Assembly: GCA_963854835.1 (NCBI GenBank)
Contig: OY978526.1
Location: 29,997,073 to 30,061,072, forward strand
Direction of reading: 5' to 3'
Length of the DNA: 64,000 bases
Source: Megamerina dolium
Taxonomy: Eukaryota; Arthropoda; Insecta; Diptera; Megamerinidae
Every line of letters starts with the position of its first letter. Positions within the stretch are counted from its first letter, which is position 1. The translations under genes and the position numbers were made by a program. The notes under the pieces are model-generated. The model saw nothing but the letters and a program-made list of their open reading frames with translations. It did not search any database and was not told where the DNA came from. Below, one piece after another: positions 48,942-62,425 of the stretch.

Positions 48942-49221
48942 AGGGGATAGTTTTTCAGTGCGAGTTTAAATCTATTATCGTTTAAACTAAGTTTAAACTC
49001 GATTAGCAGTTTTTCAGTCAAATTTCAATGTAGTTTAAACTACATATGTTTAAACGCCCAATCTAGCTAGGTTAAACTAAGATTAACCTATCAGTTGTTT
49101 AGCTGTCTGTCCTTCCACTTTAGTACATATTTTCTTGCTATATAAATACGTTTAAATCTAAGCACGGTTTACGTAAACTTAGTTCAAATCTAGTTTAAAC
49201 TTGTACTGATAAACTAACCCT
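48942..49221. mobile_element. MITE rich in TTTAAAC, TA target duplication
   Basis: Imperfect inverted ends of about 34 bp: left AGGGGATAGTTTTTCAGTGC, right (reversed) AGGGTTAGTTTATCAGTACA, each continuing into AGTTTAAA. Flanked by TA at 48940-48941 and 49222-49223. The 280-bp interior holds many GTTTAAAC-type motifs in both orientations and no open frame. TA duplication suggests mobilisation by a Tc1/mariner-type or similar transposase; the parent is not identified. Confidence 0.78.
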
Positions 49222-49223
49222 TA

Positions 49224-52200
49224 GTGGGTTAGAATTTGAAAAAAAAAACCAATAGCGTACTTTTATTGTTGACAGCCCAAAGTGGCACAATCTTTGTGTG
49301 AAATTTGTGCAACAAAAAAAAAAAAAAAAAGAAATAGGTGGTGCACTTGTAGAATCTAAGTCACTCATCATTCTTCATAAAGCTAAGGCTCACTCTATTA
49401 TTCATTCATATAATACAGTCTTTTTAGAAACTTTGACTATGCCATCATCATTCTCTCGATATAATGTTCATCATCATCATCACAAACAGTAACAGCGACA
49501 GCATTACACATTAACATCCTCCACTTACGCAAACACATGCAAGTGAAAGAGACAAAGAAGAAGAAGAAGAAGAAGGAGAACAAAAAAAAAAAAAACACAC
49601 AACTAAGCAAGCGACACTTCATAAATAAACCTGCCAATATATGTACTTGCAAGTATGTATGAGTGTGTGGCTCTACTAACCGTACAGCACATTTTAATGA
49701 GCGCTGACAAACGCAACGACAGCCAGCAACAGCCAGCAGTTACCTAACAGCAATATCCACCATACGTATGTTACATTACCATAAACCGATGAAGATGAAG
49801 TGACACAATGTCAATGGTATTGTCGCCTTTAAGTTAGATGAGTGTGTGTGTGTGTGCTTGTTTTCTACATGATGTGAAGGGATGATGTTGCACTCAAGTG
49901 TCAAAAACTGATGACAGACAATAGATGGTAAGTGTGAATATATACGTAGAATATTGTACATACATCTACTCGTACACACGTGTTCATACGCACACACCCA
50001 CACACACATGACAAGGTGAGACAATTCAACAACTCTCACACATCAACATCATCAAGCTAATGACAAACACACATGTGGTCTGAGTGAATGAATAACTATG
50101 TGTAGTAGTGTATGGAGTGTGAGTAAGTGGACAATATGCGTGTTAGTAAAAAAAAAAGCAACAACAACAAAAATATTCAAAACGAATAAAGAGCAGATAG
50201 AAGAAGAAATGTCACACACACAAAAAAAAAAAACAAAGTACTAAACGCAAGAAGTAGAAATGTGAAATGATGATGCCACTTTAGTCACTGGCAAAAATCT
50301 CAACCACACAATACACATGATACATATACAATTTCATTTAGTATACTACGAGGGTACATATTGTATGAGTAGGTACAATAACAAACAGAAATGAGGTGTG
50401 TTTAACCAAACATCAATGAAGTACTCTGATGAGTGTATATATATATGAGTATGTTCATATCATTACAATTGACACTTCACATGGCCACAACATGATCTTT
50501 CTCTCTCTCTCTGCCTCTCTTTTTTGACCCCATACTCGTATCGCCAAGTAACATTGTCGATGACTTATCATGGAAGCATACTTTTTGACAGTTCACATTA
50601 CAAGCATTTTTTTGACAAGGGACACACACAAATGTTAAATAAATTCTATTCGAGTTACATACAAATGATGGAGCATGACAAGGTGAGGGGCCAGAAATAT
50701 CTGTCCTCCTCAATATGTACACATCTGTACATATTTACCTAAATATACATTGATTTGTTCGAAAATTGACCCTCTATTGGGAAAAATAAATAAACAAGAT
50801 TCTATGTATATATATATATTTTTTTTTCTGTTTGTATTCAAATGGTGACAATATCATCGTTGTTGTTTTTTGGGTATATCACCGACTTACACAAAGTTCC
50901 ACCTTAAATGTATGTTCATCAATGTCTGTATGCATATGGGCTTTTCTATGAATGTTTTTCATATTGTGTAATATAAGAACAACAACAACAACAACAAAAT
51001 GAGAATTTCGTAAAAACATAAAAAATCCATTTGCATGTAAATGGGTAAGCAGCAGTAGCAGCAGTAGCAAAGCCTTTCGAAGGTAGTTTTTACAATTGAT
51101 TTTTACGTATTCCCATTTTCCTTAAGCATCTTGAGCCTTTGCTATTGTTTGCAAGCACAGTTGGCACATATTCTAATCATATGTTGCATCATCACTATCG
51201 ATTGTTGCCACAATGAGAATTCAATCGTCTGATAATCAGTGTGATATTGTTTTGAAAGGTGACTGCTATGGGAAAGGGTGTTTATTTTATGGTATTATAA
51301 TTTCGAATTGAAATAAAATACACTGAAAATTGTCCAAATAATTTGAATTTTATATTAATTTGATAGAGAAGCTGATTTTGTGGAAGTCTTGTCATACAAT
51401 TTTTTATGGTTGATTAGAAAATTATTTTCCTCCCAGAGGAACACTCTCAAACATCAGCTACAATTGCAAGAATATTTATGACAATTCTAATTATAGCATC
51501 ATTGAATCTTTGATTGAATATCAATTGAAATTCTACTATTATTGGTACTCCTCATTAAACGCAGTTGGTATGTACTTATTGTCACATAAATGATGTTGTA
51601 ATTAAGATACATCAATAATTACCAGCATGACGTACTATACCTACAGTTGAATTTAGAAAATGTCAACGTATCATAATATTTTACATAAGTAGAAGGGTAG
51701 TTAGTACACAGTCAGTATGTCCATCAGTCAGTCAGTCAGTCAGTCAGTCAGTTAGTGGTGACAATGGATGAATGAATGGCAAACCGCAATTGTAATGACG
51801 ATGACGACGACGACGACGACGACATCATTAGGCTCATGTGTATGCCAATTGGCGCATTGACACCTTCTCAACAAAAACACATACATATTTAGTAAAGATT
51901 TCGATTCAACGATGATAATGATGAGTTGATGAAAATCTCACACAAACGCATATGCTGGCATATATGTATATATATGAGAACATGCATACAAGGACAATCA
52001 CGTGATACACATTGATGACAAGTGTCAATGTCATTAATGAGTTGAATTGCTTCTATGTGCTAGTACGAATAAGTGTGGTGTGGTGACACTGCATTGAATG
52101 AAAGGTTGAAATTAAAATTGCACTCATTCATATTTTTGCACACAAACAATTTGGTAACTCTGAGCTTTGCTGTTCCATTTTCATATATGAATGCATTTGA

Positions 52201-53600
52201 TTTTCATTTGTATATACGAATATTTTACATTTTGATCAGAGGAAAGTCTGACTATGTTATATTTTCCCTGAATACTTGATAATTGCACAACAACAAAAAA
52301 TTACATAAATTTCTACTACTGTATATTCATATGTAAATACATATTCACATAGCGCTAGAAGCCACATGTTAAATGTTTACATGTAAGTATGAGTATGTGT
52401 AGTCCAATGTGGTTATGTGGCTTTGTGTTTGAGCAATTTCATTCAGGCTCATAATAGAGCCAAAAAATATAAATATAAAAAAAAGCAGACGATATATAAA
52501 AGAGAAACCAGCTTTGTATAAGGTGTGAAAGCCATGAAATAAATATTTTTTTCTTTTTTGCAACACCAAAGGCAAATGAAATGAAAAATCAAAATGTGTA
52601 TTATAATTTCAGAGAGAAATTTAAAATGAAAGTAAAACTAGAAACTATTATTATTTCATCTCATTCATTCAGTATCATCACCGCAGTGCGTCTTATTTAC
52701 GCAATTGTATTGGTGTCTATAGTATATGTACATATATTTGAATTGATGACATTCTATTTGCTTTCATTTTAATTACACCGCATATTAAAACCTACAATTC
52801 TTGGTAAGATAAGAGCAAACGATTCATTAATATTTCAATTCACATTGCATATTCATAAACGCCTACATAATATAAACATAGATATAACTACAACAAACAC
52901 CTACCTGTACTAAGTATGTATGTATATAGATGTACTAAGCTGATGCCGGTTTTACCTTTCGTTTTTTGCTACATTAAATCCCACCTTAAACTCTTTCTAA
53001 TCCATTCATAATTATTTTTCGTTTATTTTACACAAGCTGCCAAAGTCTTTATTAAATTGTGATAAGGGTTCAAGCTTTTTTTTTTGCTTGTTTTCCGTCT
53101 TCCTTTCTTTCTTTCTTTCTTTCGTTCTAATAATAAAACTTTGTAGAAAAACCAAATAGCGTACGAACCAACTCATTTAGGTATGTACATTAATACAAAA
53201 TATTTACAAGCAAAATATAAAACCAATAGCAAATACGACCAGTGCATAGTCTAAAAAAAAAGTAATGTCCCCAAACGAATAAATGGGCAACTAAAAAATA
53301 TGTATCGTATAAAAAAAGAAAGAAAGAAGTAAAAATATGTGTCTCGGTCATGTTTTCACCATTTACCAGTACAATAACACGTATATTTTAATAATAGAAA
53401 AAAAAAAAGGAAAACAATGAACAATGTAGAGATCTATGAACATACAAAGCCAAGGCAAATAAAATTACATAAAAAGCAGGCATAACACATTTCGAATGTT
53501 CATAGGTAAAATGAAAGCAGCAACAACAATGGACAGCGTGTGCACTCCTTTTCGATTGCCTCAAATTTGCTCCAAAGCATCTATATATACCATTTATTCT
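49224..53600. other. intergenic, microsatellites, no gene seen
   Basis: A/GAA runs (49555-49597), CA/GT patches (49838-49855, 49985-50010), CT run (50497-50515), CAA (50979-50998), CAGT tetranucleotide (51724-51753), GAC trinucleotide (51796-51823) and CTTT (53100-53122). No supported gene. Confidence 0.55.
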
Positions 53601-53603
53601 CTA

Positions 53604-54070
53604 TTCAAATATGAAGGTAGCAACATGTTGCTGTGTAACATACTTTATATACATCATAACTTCGAAATGTTTAGCATCATATTGTTGAAGTAATATTTTT
53701 AAATATCTCCTCTTTCTTTGAGTGGAATTTAAAAATGTTATAGCAACATTGTTGCTACAAAATATCAACATACACATGATTATCTTCGTTTGTTTACTAT
53801 GTTTACTATGTTTAAACACATGCATATATGATATACGTTGTTCCTGTTCAAATAAAGATAGCAACATGTTGTTTCAATTACATATGTCGCACAACATTTT
53901 CACCTACATCACAAAGCATATTTGTGTTATTCCTCCTCATATTATTGTGGAATTTGAAATTGAAAAATGTTGTTGCAACATTGTTGCTACAAAAATTATC
54001 TACATACATTAAAGTCTTTTTTCTTTTTGTATTACGATTATCTTCGTTGCGCAGGATTTGTTTGGTGGAT
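53604..54070 (+). repeat. tandem duplication of about 243 bp carrying palindromes
   Basis: Two diverged adjacent copies: TTCAAATATGAAGGTAGCAA at 53604 corresponds to TTCAAATAAAGATAGCAACA at 53847, and GTGGAATTTAAAAATGTTAT at 53722 corresponds to GTGGAATTTGAAATTGAAAA at 53947. Copy 1 contains a perfect palindrome AGCAACATGTTGCT (53619-53632) and an 8-bp inverted pair TAGCAACA-T-TGTTGCTA about 120 bp later; copy 2 has slightly decayed versions of both. No coding support. Confidence 0.75.
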
Positions 54071-54870
54071 TTTTTTTTGCCACATATCAAATACAACTAA
54101 TAGCAAAAAGAGCGTATATCCGTATAATAAAATTTTTCAATAGTACCAATGTGTATTTAAATATTGTTGAGGAAAGAAAATATTTTAATGATGTATAGTA
54201 TAGAGAAATTGTTGCATACTACAGCTTTATATTTTATTCTATTGAAACGTGTATGATTTTTTAAATTGCATACACATCAGTACACACACACACACACACA
54301 CACACACGATATATCATTTCCTACCGCACTCATATTGTTTGTATCTCCTAGTCTTGTATGTTCATGCGATTATGTTAATGGTGCCCCATCGCAACAATTG
54401 ATTAAGAACATTTGTTGTTTCGCCAGGCTCGTGTTTGTACTTGTATCGTTTCGCATCGCCAACAGCTTGTTAACGGTAACGGTTACTGGTGCTGGTGATG
54501 CTACCGTTGATGATGCTACTGCTACAGTTGCCGCTGCTGATGATGATGATGCTGTCTGCTGACGATAATATTTATTACACTGGTGCGCAATGTGATATAT
54601 GTGAGAATGCCTAAAGCCTGTATAATAATTCAATAATGTTTATGTGAATGTGTGAGTGCGAGTGTGTGTGTATTTTGTGTAGGTTTCCAACATTTACTTA
54701 TCATTGATTTTAACCATTTTATGGCAAAGTCACGTAAGGCGATAATATTACGTACAGTGACCTCCCATAAGTGGGAGTTCATGACATTTAAATTGGCATT
54801 ACCATCGTATTTATTGTGAATAAATAATTTACATGTAAAATTATTAATGTGCATAAATGTAATTTTAATC
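54071..54870. other. intergenic, one GC-rich codon-like patch
   Basis: AC repeat (54283-54306). At 54370-54560 the minus strand has an open, Ser/Ala/Thr/Val-rich frame (ASSSSAAATVAVASSTVAS, then NKLLAMRNDTSTNTSLAKQQ), driven partly by GCTGAT-type trinucleotides. Such runs occur in real fly exons but also arise by chance; no splice-site or domain support. Confidence 0.3.
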
Positions 54871-55140
54871 AGTGCTGGATAGTAGTTGAAATGAGGTATA
54901 CAGTAATTGTAATAAAAAGAGGATTACGAATATTTCGAAATGTGGGTGAAATGGGGGCAAAATACAATCAAGATTAAATATCGATTATGATTGCAGTAAT
55001 CATAAAAATATATTAGTAATTGATTACAGTAATAATCAATTAATTTCTCGCGCTTAATGTAGCAATACTTACAGTAATTGTAAGCATTTTCAATTATCAT
55101 CATCAAAGTAACATAATTCATAGGTAATTGATTGCGAAAA
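54871..55140 (+). mobile_element. possible hAT-type fragment with homeodomain-like palindrome
   Basis: Begins CAGTGCTGGATAGTAG, similar to the CAGNGNTGG termini of many hAT elements. The interior is unusually rich in TAATTG/AATCAAT words and includes a perfect inverted pair TAATTGATTA (55017-55026) and TAATCAATTA (55033-55042) with a 6-nt loop. No matching right terminus or target duplication was found, so this is tentative. Confidence 0.3.
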
Positions 55141-58100
55141 GAGAATAAATTTTTAATGAAATCGCGTATTTATTCAAAACAACTCATAAATCTCTTGTGA
55201 TTTAATATAATTAAGATACATTTGGCTGACATTCTATGAATTTATTGTATTTTGTGAGTGTGTTTCGCGCCATTAACAACAATGTTGCTAGCATCATTTC
55301 TCCTTGTGTTGCTTCGCACAAGTCATTGCAACTTGTATATCGGATTTATATTTCATTACGATTCGTTAGCGAGAGATTGAGAGAGAGATGCACAATCAAG
55401 ACAAGGTAACTACTGAGCAACTCTCATCGGTCAGATAAGCAAAAGTATCTATTCGAAGATGTAGTAATCTTCAGTTGACAATCGTTTCTCGGTTCAGATA
55501 CAACATCTTTCAAAGATGAGGTTACGTTCCTTTGATGTTGTTGTGCACAATTTTTTCAAGTGCGTAAAAATCAATGATATCAACACAAGAACACCAATAG
55601 AAAATATCATATATATAGAGCATAGAGTGAATGTACAAGAATGTATACGAGAAATTAGTAGAGAATAAACATAAACTTCATTAATCTTTGTTTGCTTATG
55701 ATTGCAATGCAATGCAAGCATTTGTCAACTTTAATAAAAAATGCATTAACGCCAACTCCGAGTTGAGCATTGTGTTGATGCAACACTATTTGTTCATCAC
55801 TCCGTATCAACATAGCTACGTGGGTACTTATGTTATGATGCAACCATTTATCAGAATTAATATGGGGACGCGTCATTGAATCATATCATAAAGAAGGAGG
55901 AGGAGGAGGAGGAGGAGGAGGAGGAGGAGGAATAGTATAAGCATTAATTGTGAATATGACCATGGCATGAGCATTATATACATAGCTATACTGGCATACA
56001 AAAATCAATCAATCCATAAACGTGAAAAGTATGATGATGCGGCAGCTTAGTAGCATCATGACTTTGAGCCAATAATCTGAGTGCAGCACAATGTGAAGGT
56101 AAACGTAAAGTAAAATTTAACAATATCAATGTAATAGAAATATATACAATATATATATTTATTCGAAAAGGTAATATAATGTGATATAATATGTAGGTAG
56201 GTGGACAAAAAAAAAAGCCCAATTCTATTGACCGAAGCTTAAATTTAAAAACGATAATAATCGAAATTCTTGGAAGGACCCTACGAACTAAAGTTAATAC
56301 ATACACATGTCGAAACATAAACATTTGATGCTTCAAAGGAGCACACAACAATAACATAACAACAGAAATATTTTACATTCATATTTAAAGCATACAATAT
56401 TTATGTCTTTATATAAGTAAAAATGTATATAAACACACATATGAATTTTTATGTAAGTACGAGTACAATTCAGCTCTCTTTTTCACTCATTGTACAGTTT
56501 AGGTCGTTTAAATTTATTAAACTTACAATCAACACTCACAGTCTTAAACAAACATTTTGCCACAAGACATTCACTTGCATTATATGTCGATGTGTGCCTC
56601 TGTGTGTATGTGTGTGTGTGCGTCTGGCTGGATATATATGAAATTTATGCTCAAGTGAATATTTTATAAAAATTTAAGAAAATATTATGATTATGATACT
56701 ATGGGGATGATAGGGAAGGAGAGTATCAAGCCAAGTGAAATGGTTTGTTTTATAAGCTTTAAAAAGTTTCCACACCCACTTGCTGCGAGTGTATTTCGCT
56801 TTACATATATTTTGGCAGACTTTTGTTAAAAAAAAAAATTATGATGAACATTTGAGACTATATTAGAGATTAAGTAGTTCGCATTGAATATTAAAGTCAT
56901 CATAAAAACTCTCACATATAATTTTACTCGTATAGCTCATGGCAGATTATATCTATTTATGGTAGAAATTTATCGAAAATAGAAAAAATACATGGTACTT
57001 AAAACAGAAATATAATTTTCATTTGATCATAACATGTCACATCACATGCATGATAAACATTTCATACTTGAAGTCATCAATTACTGTCAAATTATATGGT
57101 AAATACTCATACTCGTGTTCGCCTGTACCGAAAATACAAGAAGAAGAAAAAAAAACAAATTTTATATACTCAACAATTTGACAGCTACTTGACAGCCGTG
57201 ATGGCATTAATGACTGTTGCAACAACATCAATAATAATAGCAACCATTACCATCATATAAGTGGAAATTAATCAACCCTCACTTTCTGGTGTTGTGTGCA
57301 TATATTTACAACAACAGCACCCGCAAACATCTATGTGTCGCTTTTGAGCAAGTATTTTATTTTGATATGTGATGAACAGAGAAGACCAAAATATATATAT
57401 GCTTTTGTGATTTTCGCATATTTTAGAATGTTTTGCCAATCTTTCGTGCATAATTTTTATGATTTTTTGGTTATATATGCATATTTTGGATATTTTTGTG
57501 CATATTTTGGTCTTCCCTGGTAATGAAGTAAAGCACAATTCGATGTATTTTTCAACAATTAACGTTTATATAATATTTTGCATTTTGCAATTGACATTTG
57601 ACAAGGCAATTTGACATTTAAAAGGTCGAACGCTAATGTGAAAATCCTTAATTGAGCTTTGTGGCACAGTGAAAGTGTAAGAGAGAGAGAGAGAGAGAGA
57701 GAGTGAGAGATAGGCAGAGAGAAAGTGTAAGAGAGAGAGAGGAGAGTAACGATAGGAATTGAATTGCCACATATAGCGTATGATTTCTTCACTATCGTCA
57801 TCATATGTATGAAGCAGAGAGTGTAAGTAATTAAAAATTAGGGAAAAGTGGGGAGATTTGTCTAAGCATAAGATTCAACAATTACCTAAAACGTGTACTG
57901 ATAACTGGTAACTAAGAATTGTAAAAAAAATATTTTCATACGTGCTTTATTCCATTAAGGTCATTTTTTAACATTTAAATGAAATATTCAAATCTCATAG
58001 AAGATATTCTTCAGTTAGGAAATTATTATACAATTTTTTATCCAATAAATAAAATATTAAATTACTCATATATGACACAGGAGTGTGTTTAATATCATTT

Positions 58101-58559
58101 GAAAGAATGACATTGTTAATACTAATACATTTATGATATTAAATGCACCAACTAATAAGACCAACTACTACTACTGAATCAAGATGTTAAGAGGAAAGTT
58201 TACTAACTTTCAATAAGCTAATTATTTAGTATGTGAAAAATAATTTGAAGAATGACTTTGTGAGGATTCATAAAAAAAAATTTTTTTTATCTGAACTAAA
58301 AAATGTTATATGTGGTCAAATTTTATATAATACAGAAAATAACCCAGCTGCTTCTATGGAATCACGAATCCCGAGGAATAAAATGTATGACAAGCCCATA
58401 TTATTTTTTCTAACCAACAGTTTTTCAGAATATGCTTTTTTCGTATCTCCACTGGTCTCGTACAAAATTTATATTTTTATTAAATTCGCTCCCACGGTTC
58501 ACACAGAGTGTTAAAGATTAGAAGATTAAAGTATATGACCAATCCGAATTCATTTTTTT
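55141..58559. other. intergenic, microsatellites, no gene seen
   Basis: GA patch (55374-55390), GGA trinucleotide repeat (55894-55931), GT-rich stretch (56600-56622) and a GA repeat (57678-57740). Open frames follow these repeats. Confidence 0.5.
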
Positions 58560-58960
58560 TTTCACAATGTTCTTCACGAATTTTCTCGCCCCTAAATTAA
58601 CCCCTTATTACGTCTTCCTTGCGAAATGAGCCTAAAAAGCTAAAAATTAAAATGAAGCCTCATTATTTTTTACTTTTAAATAATTTACAGGAAAATATTT
58701 TTCTCCTATATCCATGGCTTAAAGGGGTTCTCCTATAAATTTGATGTTTTTTTTATAATTTTGGTTCACATCGTTCGCTGCCTGTTCTTTAGGTATCAAA
58801 TATACCATCGACCATAAACAATTTTAGCTCTCCAAGATTTTTTTTGAAAGTAAGAAACTTATATTTCGATCCCTTAAAGGGGCACCCATACAAAATGGAC
58901 AAAAAAGAAGAATATCCTCCTGAAAACAAACTCATTTATTTTTAATGCAATTCTAATTGA
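58560..58960 (-). repeat. dispersed repeat fragment, family 2
   Basis: AACCCCTTATTACGTCTTCC, GGGGTTCTCCTATAAATTTG and CCTTAAAGGGGCACCCATAC followed by AAAATGGAC match reverse-orientation family 2 units near 13740 and 14520. Non-coding. Confidence 0.5.
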
Positions 58961-61259
58961 GCGTAAATATGTATTAATGATTTTATTATTATTCAAAACC
59001 ATGAAGTAAATCAATAAATAAAGGAATAATCAACAAATGTAAAACTTCATACAAACAGCGATAATTTGCTCTAGTAGAATCCTCAATGAAATTGATTTTT
59101 CTTTTATGTATTATCATGAAAAATAAAAATTGAAATAATTAATATATTTTGATTATTTATCAAATACTTGTCCAGCATATGACAAATTTGCTCTACAAAT
59201 TATGATAATCACCTGAGAAATAGAGAAGGAGTGATTGAGATAGCGAACGTAGCACTTTAAGCACATGGTAAAATAATATCGAAACCGGTAACTGGCAATA
59301 AATTGCTAGTAAATGTTGTCTTTAATGTCTTAATTATTGTTCTTTCTTCTCCGTTTTATCGTCGTCAATTTTTTTTTCCTTATTTGTACGCATTGAAATT
59401 TTTTTCCTACAACAAAATTGAAAAGAATATGAAGAGCATGAAGAAAGAAAATGAAGAAAAATGTTGTACATAGAGCAAATACCAAGGTATAGAGTGAGAG
59501 TGCAAATTTATAACATGATTTGGCGCAAATTGCAATAGCAACAAAAGAAAAAAAAGAGGCAAAAACCGATGAAAAGGCAAAAATGCCGCAGCAATACATA
59601 CTAGATATCACATACATACATAAAATAAACGAATTTAACAAACTTCAAGCCAATTCAAGGCATCCAGTTGTGTACATTATATCCACAAGCATATGAACGA
59701 ACATACCAACACACATCGACATGTATGGGTGTGTGTACAAGTGCTATATATATAATTAGCTAACTTTGTGTGCACAGTAGGCCTATCAACATCAACAACA
59801 TTGTTGTCATTGTCGTCCTGATCATCATCATCATCATCATTATCATCATTATCATCGTTAATAACAGTAGTAGCAACTACAAATAAATATTATATTTGGA
59901 ATTCAAAATGTCATTCGGGCGTAGACAAAATAAAAACAACAATATATATACACTCTCTTAACAAGAATGAAGTAGTAAAAGGATAATACATGTTCTATGT
60001 ATTTAGCCAAAAGTCAAAAAGACACAAAACAAACGAAAAGAGCTCTCAGACAAAATAAATATGAAAGTAATAAAATATGAGAGAGATGGAGAGAGAGAGA
60101 GAGTGAAGGAGGGAGAGAAACAGCTATTTTATAAACAAAATGAACGTACATTTGACTTCAGGATATTTACAGCAATCTTTTGCATATATATGTACTACTC
60201 GTACATATGTGTATAGTCAAGCACGAACCTATCTGTGATGAGATTTAATGACCTTCAATGATAAATTGTATGATAACACAAGCATATAAATGTCAATGTA
60301 CATATGCACATGCATATATATAGAGAAACACATACAAATATTCATATGTCCATTGCGACCACTATCAACTATGATCAAATTGAGGTACCACACCCATTAG
60401 GAACAGTGTTCTATTACTTTGTGATCACTGCATTCACACTCGCTAAGGACACACATATACTAAGTGGGTCTTTTTTTTTTTTTTTGCTAAATGTCATTAA
60501 AGAAAATAATTGTATAATATTTTGCGCATTTAATGAATATTAATATAATATAATTTAGAAATTCCAGCTACTACTTGTTATTGTTCTTGCATATACACTT
60601 GGAGTCCCTATATTAAATAAACACATGAGATACGTCTATTCACACGTCTCTGCATGCGTGGCATAAAATCAACTTAATTACGTGCAGATACGAATTATTT
60701 TCATGACTTTCTATATAAACATATATATATATATATATATATATATACACTTGTATGTGCATACGTATGTGTATATTGCAGGAAGAATGTGCGTGCTCTA
60801 TTGAATAAATAATTTTGTTGTGGGCGCCTAAAATTATGCAAGTATTTCAAATATTCGAAATGAGAATGTTTGCAACCATGTGAAATATTTGAAAATATTA
60901 AGTAACTAGAACATATAGTATATTTAATATAAGTATATATAATATATAAATTAAATAGAAGAGTAAAAGTGCAAAAAGTGATGATTTGATAACGAAAAAA
61001 ATTATTTGTCAATTTTCTATCCATTGGAGATTAAACAAGATATTGTTAATCTCATTGCACGTTGTTTTTATTGACAGGTTGACAAATTGTAATCTTTTCA
61101 AAATATCTTATCTAAGCAATAACAGTGTGTATGAGCATTGTAAAACAAATATCTCATTATTGGAAGAGCAAAGCTTCAAAGCATATTTTACAAATAGTAC
61201 TTTTCTACACATGTGCATGCAATTGTAATGCAAGTTGGAAAATTATTTTTTATATTTAG
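58961..61259. other. intergenic, microsatellites, no gene seen
   Basis: ATC repeat (59822-59857), GA repeat (60078-60102), a T run (60470-60485) and TA tract (60719-60748). No supported gene. Confidence 0.5.
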
Positions 61260-61655
61260 TCGAAAAGGTATAGCTTGAGATGGGTTTTGGGTTTTTGCGC
61301 ACATCATCTTTATGCTAAGGAATGACATGGCTTTTGAAAATTGGAAGAACATCAAGATATAATAACATCAGAGAAGCGATTTAAGATGGGAGTTGTCAAA
61401 GTTTTATTGTATATAAGAAATTGATAGACCCAACTATAAACTTAAAAATATCCGAAAGTTTGATGTAAAAATGAAAATATGATAATGAAAAATCGATTAT
61501 CCTATTCTATGAACTAATTCAATCTACGGACCTATGCAGTGCCATCAATAATGCGATTTAAGATGGGACTGTGAAAAGTCCCCTATAAATTGCAATTTTG
61601 GTTTAAAATACTCACAAATTTTTCATCCGACGGACACATCTAAACTATGAATATA

Positions 61656-62425
61656 CGAGGTGTAATGAAAGAGCAAGGTGACTTTTTGAATTACTGGGCG
61701 GGCTGAGTACATTCAAATTTCAATTTTTTTTTTGTGTTGTGTTGGTACACTCGTTTCGATCATATGTTCTCAGTTTCCACTATATAGCATTATGTGTTTG
61801 TTTGCGAGAGGTTATTAAGGTTAGAAGTGTTTGCATTAAATTTTGTGAAAAAAATGGAATCAAGTGTTCTAAAACTCTTGAAAGGTTGACAATGACATAA
61901 GGTGAGTCTACTCTGAGTAAGGAAAATGTGTATAAGTGGTACAAAATTCGATAGAGTTCGATCAAATGTCAAATGTTTTGCTCACTGTTTTCTTCGATTT
62001 TCATGGCTTAGTGCGTCAGGAGTTCTCACCACGGTTAATAAGCAATACGGAAAAAAATGCCCGGAATTGTGGAAAAACAATTCATGAATTTTGCATCACG
62101 ATTACGCACTAGCTCACACATAGTTGTTTGTAAGTGATTTTTTGGACAAAAACAACACCACTATTATGCCGGACTTGGCCCCCTGTTACTTTTTCCTGTT
62201 CCCAAAACTTAAGAGACCCATCAGAGAACGGAGATTTGCAATTATTGAGGAGGTAAAGACTGCATCGCTGAAAGAGCTCACGGCTAAACCAAAAAGTGCT
62301 TATCAGAAGTGCTTCGAAGATTGGAAAAAGCGCTGACACAAGTGCATTATATCTAAGGGGGATTAATTTGAAGGGGACAACATAAATATTGATGAATTGA
62401 TACAAGGTGTGATGATCACACCTAG
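61656..62425 (+). mobile_element. internally deleted DD34D-type mariner
   Basis: Termini CGAGGTGTAATGAAA (left) and, reversed, CTAGGTGTGATCATC (right) are flanked by TA (61654-61655, 62426-62427). The 770-bp length is far below the 1.2-1.3 kb of full elements. The middle of the transposase is missing. Both flanks are family 4 repeat units, so the insertion postdates that array. Confidence 0.78.
61830..62335 (+). pseudogene. mariner transposase, deleted and with third catalytic Asp changed
   Basis: An N-terminal relic (IKCSKTLERLTM, ESTLSKENVYKWYK) is followed after a large gap by ILHHDYALAHT, containing the second catalytic Asp. SDFLDKNNTTIMPDLAPCYF follows, where the third Asp expected after APC is replaced by Tyr and about six residues before it are lost. 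Then LFPKLKRPIRERRF, KTASLKELTAKPKSAYQKCF and EDWKKR end at a stop at 62334-62336. The downstream plus-strand text retains a GDNINID-like tail. Catalytically dead by sequence. Confidence 0.82.
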
